A stretch of 64,000 bases of DNA, from contig MU831921.1 in assembly GCA_029204225.1 (NCBI GenBank), positions 32,890 to 96,889 of the forward strand, in the 5' to 3' direction. This DNA is from Diphasiastrum complanatum. Its lineage: Eukaryota > Streptophyta > Lycopodiopsida > Lycopodiales > Lycopodiaceae. This document shows, one piece after another, positions 54,801-64,000 of this stretch. Below the pieces are notes generated by a model. The model was not told where the DNA came from. It did not search any database and saw only the letters and a list, made by a program, of their open reading frames with translations. The number at the start of each line of letters is the position of its first letter. Positions within the stretch are counted from its first letter, which is position 1. A program made the position numbers and the translations under genes.

Positions 54801-54917
54801 GCGGCTAAAATGAAAGTTTGAATTAAGCGTAATGCTGATAAGCAGTAGCGCAATAGCAATCTCTAAAACAACTCTAAGAAGTGAGCTAGAATGCTCAGGA
54901 GTGTTCAAGCTCATAGG

Positions 54918-54920
<3 letters not shown>

Positions 54921-55009
<89 letters not shown>
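54921..55009. repeat. (GA)n microsatellite
   Basis: About 89 bp of uninterrupted GA, between the truncated copia RT and repeat copy C. The Arg-Glu polypeptide frame through it is an artefact. Confidence 0.98.
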
Positions 55010-55011
<2 letters not shown>

Positions 55012-55062
55012 AACTATTCAAAAACTTCTTTTGATTAGTTTGATAACTTGATGATAAAACTG

Positions 55063-57290
55063 TATTACATTGGATCTGTTAGTTAATAGAAGCTTGTCCC
55101 TAGAGTTGATGCTCTTGGATCTAGGGGGATTTGAAGCTTATCATTAACCTGTAAGGATCATAATGTAGTGTTGAACCATGTTAATTCTTCTGCCTAAATC
55201 ACAGAATCAGGTGTGGATTTGTGGTATCCATCTGATAGGCTAACAGCCATCCAAATAAATGGATTCTCCAGTATTTGGGAACAAGAGATAATATCCTATA
55301 GTGATTATAGGACAACTAGAAGATCAGTGGATCTCTAGAATATCAGATAAGGCGGTTAAGGATTTTTTAGAAGGAAAAGCTGATGGTATGGGACATGAGT
55401 AATTTTGGAAAGGGAATTCTAGGACTGTAAAGATCTGATGGTCAATGGTGCGTTTTAGTACCTAGTCGTGATATGGGAAAAAAAAAACCATTCGATCAAA
55501 TGTGGGGTATTTTAGCAAATTTTGAGGTTTAATCTAGATCCCAATGTGGTATCTCATTATTTACAAAATCAGAGGCCCTCAAATCTATTTCTCGCTGTCT
55601 TAATTAATCCTTTATTTCTTACTAATTTCTCGAATATAAGACATCAGACTTGTTTATATGAATTCTTTCCATGAAGTTATTCTTCTGAAAGACTGTTATG
55701 TCGTATAAATTACTACTTGTGTGAATAAACTTGAAATTTAAGGTTAAAATATTTCAATTTCTTAAACCTAGAATATCTCTGTTGTATAAATGGATTTCAA
55801 TGGAATAGTAGTTTTATCACTCAGATTGAAAATATTTGAAGGAGAAATTCCGTTTGTAGTAGAGTGAATTCTTTAGTGGAAGCACTTATTACTGACTTTT
55901 CTTGGATTTGGATATTTTCATATATCATCTTTCCAGTTAACTTTTATTGAAATTTATAATTTCTTTAAAAGGAGGGGTGAAGTGGTGGGATTAAACTCTA
56001 TTTGGGAATATGTGGATTGCATAGTTTTTGGAAGAGAACTCGTTGTGGTATAGAAATGAGATTTGGTTTGAAAGTAATTTTGGATAGATTCAGAGTAAAA
56101 TACCTAATTGGAACTTTTCGAAAAAGAGGAATTTTCTAGGGATTGTGTGACAATCTGGAACAAGAACAAGTTTGATATTTGAATCATTATCTATAAGTAG
56201 TACGGTAAAAGGTCAAAGGTTACTAATTCCATTTTGGTTGGAATAGAAGTAAGTTTGATCAGAATTTAAGTCTGAGAGTTTTGTATTAGATCAACCTAAT
56301 CTTAGTTTGAGTACTAGGATAAGAGAGGGGTTGATTGAGTGGAAGAAATTATGTAATAGAAGGTAAGTTGGATTGGAAAAACTGCTGAGAGTGAATGTTA
56401 TTTGTCTCAGAGATTTTCCGGATATGTTATTTACTCATGAGAAATAGAAAATCTTTTGTAGCTGAGTTACAAGATCTTAGTGAGATATGTGAGTAACATA
56501 TGTAAGTTCTGGAGGAATGTGCTAGATAAAAATGTGTTTATGTACTGGATCATAGTTAGATTATTCACATATGTGCACGATTAATCTTGTATGAATCTAC
56601 TGTGTATTCCTGGTTACTAGTGTTATTTGGTGCACTTAACCTAGTCGTTGAGCATAGACATATGATCAAGTATTGTTTGACAGAAACTTGCAGAGTTAAC
56701 AAATCTTTGTGTGAAGATTTATGGATTAACTTATGAATGATTTGGATATGGATCTAAATGTGGTGTTGTACGGTACAATTAAGATCTGCACCTAGACATT
56801 TGAGATTTTTGAATCATTGGCAATTAAATTGAGTAGTTGATTATAACTCCATAATGAAGTTAATTGGTAAAATGATCAGTGTGATGTGGATTCACCAGAA
56901 ACTGATAGTTTTTATATAGCTTGTAAGATGCATAATTAGTGAATCATTAAAATTCATCAGCTAAAATTATGTGCATTGGATATACAGTATTCTTGGGATA
57001 GAGTATTCCTTAGTTAAGGAATAGACTCGGCTCATTAGTGATTGTATCCTAGAGCGCTCAATTGGATAACGAATCATAATGAATCCAAGAATAAGAACTG
57101 AATATATATTCAACAGGACTTGGGTATCTAGGTATGATTCTAGATTGTAATCTAAAGTTTTTGTGGTTGAAGATGATCGTCATTTTGGTATGCGTTCAGT
57201 CTTTAATTACCAATGATTTATAGACCTTGAATCTTGCTCTTATTCATGAGCCATCAGATCATAGTAGATTTATGAGATCTAGGCCCATGT
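55063..57290 (-). repeat. Long noncoding repeat, copy C (inverted)
   Basis: Reverse complement of copy B from 55063 to about 56160, continuing to about 57290 with sequence matching copy A (20100-20900) but absent from B, where the gag gene lies instead. B and C are the closest pair. They sit 23 kb apart in opposite orientation. No coding. Confidence 0.75.
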
Positions 57291-59626
57291 TCCTATAATG
57301 CTTGTTATACATCATAGTGTTTCAACAACATTGTAACGACCTCTTAGCCACCATAAGAGATTTACCAGAATTTTCCTTTCGCATAAGATATGGGATATTA
57401 TGGACCTTTCACATCGAGGGGGGGGGGTCTAACTTTTATGATAGTTCAGTTGAGAGGGCTGGCATGCTTACATCATGCATGTTGTTCTATTCACTGTCAT
57501 TGTTTATGACACATATATGGCGCCACATCTTATTAGTCAATTGTTGCAATTACTTTCATGGTCCCTACAAATAGCTTGGGATTGGGTTTATTGGTGGTAA
57601 CCATAGATGCACATTCCAAAGCGGAACTACGTTACAAAACGAAATGCGTTCAAAGCGTTCGAAACATCGTTCACATTCTAAACTGGAATGTTGTTCCTAA
57701 ACACGTTCTGTTTTGGAATGAAACCCCAATTTTTTTTTCCGAAAAGCATTTATATTATTGAGAAAAAAAAATTATGAATTTTTTACAATTAATGAAAATC
57801 AGTGAATGATTCATCATTGTAGTGTTCAGTGTTGCTACTAGTTTAGATATTATACATGAGCCATGGGACCTCTGTGATGAGGCACATATAACTAATCTTT
57901 TTTTCCTAGAGCTCAAGAGAACGTCTGCGTTCCCCTGGTGGTTCTTATACATGGTAGTATCAGATCAGCTTCTAAGTCAATATATTAGAATTGAAGCTAA
58001 GATGCAGAGACAATTTGAAGATATGATGCAGGATGATTCTATTCACGAATTTAGGGTAGCAATCACCATATCAATTGTCTCCCATCTGTATCAGTATTCT
58101 TAGTCACATTTAGATTTTTAGCATGATCTGACATGCTGACTCCCTAGAACCTTAAAAAACACGATATTTTCCCAAAATATTATTAGCAAATGTTTTTTTC
58201 TGAAAAACCTGCTTAATTCACATCTTTTGTATTTTATTCGAATTGATTCAAATCTAGACTCAAGTTTTATGGTGACTATGAGCTCACAAGCTGCTGATTC
58301 CATTTTGGACATGCAAATGTCCACTGACTCAACCGACAGCAATGAACCCCAAAAGTAGTAGATCAGCAGTTATACCAATTGATCTCTACCAAGAAGGTAG
58401 GCTTAGCAAAGCAGGGATGCAATTTTGCTTTAGTTGCTGCATAGAGGCCGGGGATGAACAATGGCAAGAGTGGTAGCCGGTGGCTGGGTGCAGCTTTAAG
58501 CTAGCATCATCACTGTTAATATGGCAGCAACAGACACTGCCTATCACAATCATGGAGATGTCGAGACAGTGCAGGAGCAGGCAGCTGGTTGACATGGGGG
58601 AAGCTTGACTAGTGATCACATGGAAAGATGGTTGTTCAATTTTCCGAGCAAATAACAGCATAAGAATTGCAATTGAACATCAATTTGGATAACAATTTTT
58701 TAATAACAAGAAGCAGTGACATGAAATAACATTGGATCTCCAAAATTAATCACCAAATGTCAAGCAGCAATATAAAGCTTCTGATTGACAAGCCTGAACG
58801 TAAATCCACCTATAAAGGACTAGATAGAGATAAAACACGTTTCGTGTTCTCAAAACCCACAAATTATTCCAAAAGCTGACACAACCATAGTGCACTTTTT
58901 TCTGCTAAGAAGTCTACAGCGAAACCCACAATACAGATATAACCCTACTAACTTTGAAAAACTAGATATATCATGTGTGAACGTGCCTCGAAGCAGGCTT
59001 CTGGGGGCCTTCTATGAATGTTCATTTCTAGAGGTATTAGCATTTGCATGCTTCCCTCAACATGTCCTTGTAGATCCTAGCACCAGTATAGTGCCCTTTA
59101 TGATACTCCAAGCTCAGCAACAAAAGTACTTTCCTGTACTGTTGGAGTGTGTAAGTGGAGGCTTAAGCCCAAAATTATGATGGAGAGAGGAAATTTTCCT
59201 AACCTTTAGGCCAAATGGATATGCAAATGATCTTCCAAAACTTGACTGCAACAGCATGTTGAGCCGGTTTGTTGCCTTCATAGTAGCCTATCTGAATCCA
59301 AGTGATTTAAGCAAGGGACGAAAAGCTCAAACCATCTTTCAATGCGGGGAAAAGCCCGACGCCAGTCCATGAAGAAAGACAGATTAGAGCTGCCATTCAC
59401 TTCAAGAACGATGTGTTATTTTTTGGAAGAACAAAAAAACCGAGCAGATCAGAATGGGTAGTAGCATAAAAAGTATGCCTGCTATATAATGACAGATCTT
59501 TGCGGAGTAGCTTCTCGTTCCCAAAGCTCCTGCCCAATCCGTTCTTCTTTTGGTTCTGCCTTTCCCAGAAGAAGGTGAAGGATCTCAGAACGTGTACCAA
59601 TCGCAAAGCATACTTTTCAGGTAGCG
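57291..59626. other. Intergenic DNA and trihelix 3' flank
   Basis: No gene recognised. A run of ten G lies at 57418-57427. The 59180-59626 part is probably the 3' UTR and 3' flank of the trihelix gene. Confidence 0.4.
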
Positions 59627-60625
59627 TTATTCAGATTGGGGCTCCCCACATCGATTTCGACGTTGAGACAGCAATTTAACGATCTGCATCTGGCTATTCA
59701 GAAGCATTTCGGTGCGTTTCAGCTCTGTTTCTGCGCGCTGGCGCTCTAGATCCTTCACCAGCTCCATTTTGGCATGTTCAATCCTCAACATAACCTCTGC
59801 AAACCCCCTGATACTGCTAGCAACATCCTGTCCTAGAACAGAAGCAGCAGTTTTTGGCTGTTTGCCATAGGATCTGCCATTCTCCTGCGCAGATTGTGAT
59901 GCAGAGGGTTTGAGTGAAATCCCCGGTCTTGCATCTGCCCTGCCATCTTTTGCGATCATTCCTGGAGAGAAAAGAACATCATCTTGATCATTGTCTAAAA
60001 CGAAACTAGTTCTTTTCAGACTACGTAAAATGGAAGGAGAAGGTAGCTCGCTCTCTGCCTGGCTCTCCTCCGCAGCATCATGGACGCCATGGCTTTCAAG
60101 CATGGACATGCCCTCATGTGCAGACTGTTCCATCACCTGCATAAAACCGCCTGCATCAATCCCGCCTGGTATGCCCGTTTTCAGAGGTGACATGCCAAGA
60201 ATTTGATCCATTCTTGCAAAATACGGCCAGACAATCTTTATGCCTTCATTAGCCTCCTTCTTACTCTTCTCCAATCTGTATCTGCGCTTCATATTCTCAA
60301 TCTTATATTTGCATTGATCGCTGGTCTTAGGCGTGTTCAGATCCTTGCAGCGAGTGTTCACATAGACAGCCAGATCTTCCCAGTCCCGGCTGCTGAGGCT
60401 GCCCCGCCGGAGCGATGCATATTTCTCACCATAGATATCAAGCAAGCAATGCACAGCACCATCAGTCCACTCTTCTTTCTTGCAACCATCGCCATTGACT
60501 AACAATGCTTTGCTCATCCTTGCAGCAGCAGCAGCAGCAGGTTTCTTCTTCCCAGACATCTGCAACAACTCCTGGTGATACACAGCCTGTGCCACCATCT
60601 CTTCGGGGCTCTCAAACCCCTCCAT
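59627..60625 (-). CDS. Trihelix transcription factor, SIP1-type (332 aa)
   Basis: Nuclear DNA-binding protein. ATG 60625 (MEGFESPEEMVAQAVYHQE) is chosen because the frame extends to 60673 only via TTG. After an Ala/Lys-rich stretch, the Myb/SANT-like trihelix domain spans about residues 50-130: EWTDGAVHCLLDIYGEKY, RDWEDLAVYVN and QCKYKIENMKRRYRLEK, each helix with its hydrophobic anchors, then WPYFARMDQILG, the fourth helix block of the SIP1/ASIL group. The C-terminal helix (AEVMLRIEHAKMELVKDLE) is the long coiled coil used for dimerisation in this group. The single exon and the length are normal. The target genes cannot be told from sequence. Confidence 0.93.
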   Translation of the reverse strand: MEGFESPEEMVAQAVYHQELLQMSGKKKPAAAAAARMSKALLVNGDGCKKEEWTDGAVHCLLDIYGEKYASLRRGSLSSRDWEDLAVYVNTRCKDLNTPKTSDQCKYKIENMKRRYRLEKSKKEANEGIKIVWPYFARMDQILGMSPLKTGIPGGIDAGGFMQVMEQSAHEGMSMLESHGVHDAAEESQAESELPSPSILRSLKRTSFVLDNDQDDVLFSPGMIAKDGRADARPGISLKPSASQSAQENGRSYGKQPKTAASVLGQDVASSIRGFAEVMLRIEHAKMELVKDLERQRAETELKRTEMLLNSQMQIVKLLSQRRNRCGEPQSE

Positions 60626-61080
60626 TGCCCAACACCAGATCACACAGCAATGCCAATACCCTGCTAACAACAAAACCTAATCAACCATGAAGCATTCTAC
60701 AGCACCAACACTATTCATCTAACCGCTCAATCCTTCACCAAAACACACAAATCAAACCCATTTCATCACAAATTGGGCTCTCGATCCATCAGCTCCCGAT
60801 GCTCCAAGCATCACATCTCCTCTTGGGTTCGATCTGGCAAATGGGTTCGATCTGAAAACCAAAATGGATGGATCGTTGGCAAAAGAGAGAGAGAGAGAGA
60901 GAGAATAATGTGGATCGTGAAAGAATAGAGAAAAGAAAGAGAAATGGTTTGTTTTTGTTTTTTTTTTTCTTGTTTGCTTTTTTTTCTTTTCTTGTTTGTT
61001 TTTTTTTTTTTGGGGGGGGGGGGGGAGTTGAGAGAGACAAGTGCAATATCACATGGGCAAAGTGTGGTGGCTCCATTAAC
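60626..61080 (-). promoter_or_regulatory. Trihelix 5' flank with GA and homopolymer tracts
   Basis: Upstream on the minus strand: a (CT)n tract (plus GA, 60884-60904) in the likely 5' leader, long A-rich tracts (plus T-runs, 60955-61010) and a C run (plus G, 61012-61025). No clear TATA box could be chosen. Confidence 0.4.
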
Positions 61081-61119
61081 TTTTTTTTCCTCTAATCTCA
61101 TCACCCAGATTCCTTTCAC

Positions 61120-61430
61120 ATTTGCATTTCAACTCCGTTGCCGAGAGAGGATTTTGCTTCCCTCTGCTTTTACTTTGTTTTTTGTGATGGCGGTAAGTTA
61201 TGGTGACAAGGTGCTAAAAGCCAATGAGTTACTCCTTGGTGAATTTGAGTAGTAAGAAAAGATTTTTTTTTCATGTTTGCATTTCAACTCTAATGCCGAC
61301 AGGTTTTTGCCTAAACGTTTCTTTCCTTCCCTTTGCTTTTCTTGTGTTTTTTGCAATGGTGATAAGTAATGGTGCCAAGCTGCTTAAAGCCGATGTGTTA
61401 CTCCTAAGTGAATTCGAGTATTAAAATAGT
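61120..61430 (+). repeat. Diverged tandem duplication of about 155 bp
   Basis: Copy 1 (about 61120-61255) and copy 2 (about 61274-61430) share TTTGCATTTCAACTC, CCTTTGCTTTT-type, GTTTTTTG.(A/G)ATGG.G and GTTACTCCT..GTGAATT blocks. A third, shorter echo (TCCACTCTTACATGAATTTG) follows near 61455. Confidence 0.75.
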
Positions 61431-64000
61431 TTTTTGTAATATTTTAATTTATCTAAATCCACTCTTACATGAATTTGAGTATTAAAATGTATTTTTTTCA
61501 AATATCTTAATTCTTCTAGAATACAATTCTATTTTTTATCATTTGAACGCCTTCCTTGAGGCAAAGATTCTCTTGATCACCTTCTTTTGGGTTGTATAGC
61601 CATACATTGATTTTCTAGTGTTGTTTTGGTCGTTGTGCCAAACCAAATTACGACTACTAGCATTTTTTATGCACAAATACACATTGCACATCAATGTTTG
61701 ATCCTCCATCGAGGTGACGAGAATCTTCGTCTTACCCAACTAAACTTGATTGCCCTAACCTTTCCTATGTTTCCATGTTGAGTGCTGGAAGATAAGGTAT
61801 GTAATACTCAAGTCTTGTTCATCGTGTCTAAACAAATCAATATTAATATTGAAAATGCCTAAAACGTGAATTGTTGTCCCTCATAATAGATGAGTTGGAA
61901 ATAAGGACTTACAAGAGAAAAGAAATCGCCTGGTTGGATAAGAGTGGTTGTTGTATCCACAAACACCCATGCTCCAATCTTCGTTATTGCTAAAAACACA
62001 AAAGACTTGGGAGTCTATTACTCCGAAGTTCGCTATGCCTATGTGTGCATGCGAAGTGTAAATATCGTACAAAATCATGATGTTTTTTTATATTGTTATC
62101 CAAGTGTACCCTTGCTTTGAAAGTTTTCTTTTTCTTGTATGCACACACACATGGGCAAGAATTGAATATGAGTGGGCAAACCCAACCCAAGCACGCTACA
62201 ACACTAACACACCACACGAACCAATTTGCTTGCAAATTACCTATTCATGTGTAGATCAAATATAAGATCATGCCACTCTATAATACTTAGAAACATGACA
62301 TAATCATTCTACTATAGTGGGGGATTATTCCTATCATGATTGATATGGAAAAGTATTTCAACCACTACAAAAGGCTCATGAGTATGCATATCTATATTCA
62401 AAAGAAGCCTAATCAAATTATGATGTGATAGTTTCAACCATAGTTTGGCTTAGACTTTTTGGGACATCCTTAGGTGAGATCTCTTGAAATGAATTAACAA
62501 GTCACTTTCTCTCAACTCTTATACAAGGTTCGGTGGAGATATGAAGGATTTTTTTCCTCTTACTAAAATAGGAACAAGTAGATTGGATTCGGATCATTTT
62601 TCGAATTATTCCAATGTTTCCAATTGCGCCAGCGATAAGATTAGTCATGAAACCATGAGGGTGCCTACTAGGCGATCATGGAACAAATACTCACCACACA
62701 TCTAGGTCATATCCTTGCCTATCCTCTGGTCCATGATCTCAGGAGTGCTTTCAAAAAAGTTAGCCCTCTCTCAAATCTTTTTATATAGTCTTAAAGCCAT
62801 TGACTTTAGGGGACCTTACTCTCAACTATAGGTAGATTAGGGTCTACCCTTGCCATGCTAAATGATTATTATAAAGCTAATGTTAAAATTGAAAAAGAGA
62901 GTGAGGATCAAGCATATAATCAATAAAACAATGTTGTTTGCCAAATCTAACTAACAATTAATCCCCTCAACCAAACCATAAATTGAGAAATAGTTCAGAT
63001 AAAAGAAATTGGCCTTGTCACCTACTTGATACTACTACAACTAATGTCCATTATCCCAACTTATACCTCCTCCTTGAACCCATATGTAGGAGGGCCTCAT
63101 GCTTAAAAAAAAAATGAGTTAATTGTAATTAGAGCTCCAATAATTATAATTTGACATGCACTTCCATGCATCTAATGAGAAGTGAGATACAACCATTTCA
63201 ATTATTTATATTTGTGGAAGCCTTTAATTGGGATACAACCAATTCACCTTATTCTAATGGTGCAAGGCTTTACTTCTCAATTGCAAAGGTATACTAGCAT
63301 CGAAATCAAATGAGGAGGTTGATGCACTACCAAAAAAACTCTTGAAAGGGCTATAATATAAAATCATGGGATGTGGCTAGAATGAGCCTTCAATCGTACA
63401 CGCAATCAAATGAGAATTCTTGCAAACACCTATTCATTCTATGGACCACAAAAACCTATAAAATTTCTCTTTTAACTCTCATGTAAATGCTTCTACTTAA
63501 TTGTACAAGGCTAAAAAATTGAACCAACATGAGGAATGACAAAGCCCTATAAATATGTATATAACCTCTTTCCTAATTCAAGACATTGCCTTCATTCGTG
63601 GGTTTTTTTTTTTTAGAAACAAAAATGATATTGTAAGAAATGAAACAAATGAAGTCCAAGAGTGCATAATAGTTGCAAGAGCTTTAGCCTGATTTTGTGA
63701 AAGGTAGTGTTTGCACAAATATATTATATATCTCTGTATGTCCTTGTCAATAGGTAAAATCATCTATCCCATTGTGTGTAGAGTTGAACTTGGTTTTTGC
63801 CTTTGAATTTGACTAACTTGAACTTAAAGTATGGCAACAAAGAGGTATACTAAGTAAACTATGGGAGCAAGATAATTTGCATGATGACCCAACCGCTTAG
63901 CTCTATAGGTCCCATGATAAGATTTGACCTCGTAATCAATTGCTTATGTTTGAAATTTTTGCAAAACTAACTATTAGGATTTGGTCACATGGCTTGATTA
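61431..64000. other. AT-rich intergenic DNA, possible LINE scrap
   Basis: No gene recognised. On the minus strand 61680-61735 reads KTKILVTSMEDQTLMCNVYL, similar in pattern to the SKTK.MV segment after the YADD box of LINE reverse transcriptases, but without further support. Confidence 0.3.

Noticed and set aside
54832..55038. Arg-Glu repeat protein
   Set aside because: Translation of a (GA)n microsatellite. The same applies to the Ser-Leu and Arg-Glu frames over 53535-53609 and 33696-33750.
60626..60673. N-terminal extension of the trihelix protein
   Set aside because: The extension opens with TTG. The first ATG in frame is at 60625 and starts an acidic N-terminus typical of the group.
60944..61252. 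102-codon plus-strand frame upstream of the trihelix gene
   Set aside because: It is made of Phe/Gly runs from T and G homopolymers. No domain content.

Overview
This is nuclear DNA of a land plant, most likely a seed plant with a repeat-rich genome and long introns. The evidence is three plant genes with plant promoter motifs (telo-box, TGGGCC boxes) set among dense LTR retrotransposon remains: Ty1/copia, Ty3/gypsy, a chromovirus, a TRIM and a LINE. I cannot name the species. No bacterial, organellar or CRISPR-type feature was seen.

Host genes. (1) 24916-25122 (-) is a 68-aa single-exon ORF resembling the mitochondrial cytochrome c oxidase assembly factor COA3. (2) 28565-47293 (-) is a six-exon gene of 18.7 kb encoding a 461-aa NASP/Sim3-type histone H3 chaperone. 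Every exon junction was read from the sequence. Intron 1 begins with GC instead of GT, and intron 5 is 12 kb long and full of retroelements. (3) 59627-60625 (-) is a single-exon 332-aa trihelix transcription factor of the SIP1 type.

Layout. 1-3836: minus-strand gypsy element entering from the left edge (protease, gag, leader with a striking GAATTC array, tRNA-Asp-like primer site, LTR). 3837-9400: degenerate intergenic DNA with several repeat families. 9553-18100: an unidentified, broken ORF (Pro-rich, Gln-rich, coiled coil) split by a complete, young copia element (10309-16513, 5-bp target duplication TCCCT, intact polyprotein). 18809-20070: decayed gypsy gag/pol. 20100-22260: copy A of a long noncoding repeat, interrupted by a three-armed foldback. 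22460-22990: LINE reverse transcriptase remnant. 24916-25275: COA3-like gene and promoter. 28565-47510: NASP gene. Its intron 5 holds an intact lone gag gene, repeat copy B, a minus copia with gag-PR-IN-RT, and a chromovirus whose 3' LTR carries a complete 411-bp TRIM. Its introns 3 and 1 hold tandem duplications and another copia remnant. 48900-54800: more gypsy and copia remnants. 55063-57290: inverted repeat copy C. 59627-60625: trihelix gene. 61100-64000: a tandem duplication and AT-rich intergenic DNA.

The most unusual element is the TRIM at 40154-40564. Each of its two 144-bp LTRs contains a tRNA-like sequence with polymerase III A and B boxes. This is analogous to, but different from, the 5S-bearing Cassandra TRIMs. 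Several long reading frames open at TTG or other non-ATG codons, so starts were re-chosen at the first sensible ATG (copia polyprotein 11802, trihelix 60625).
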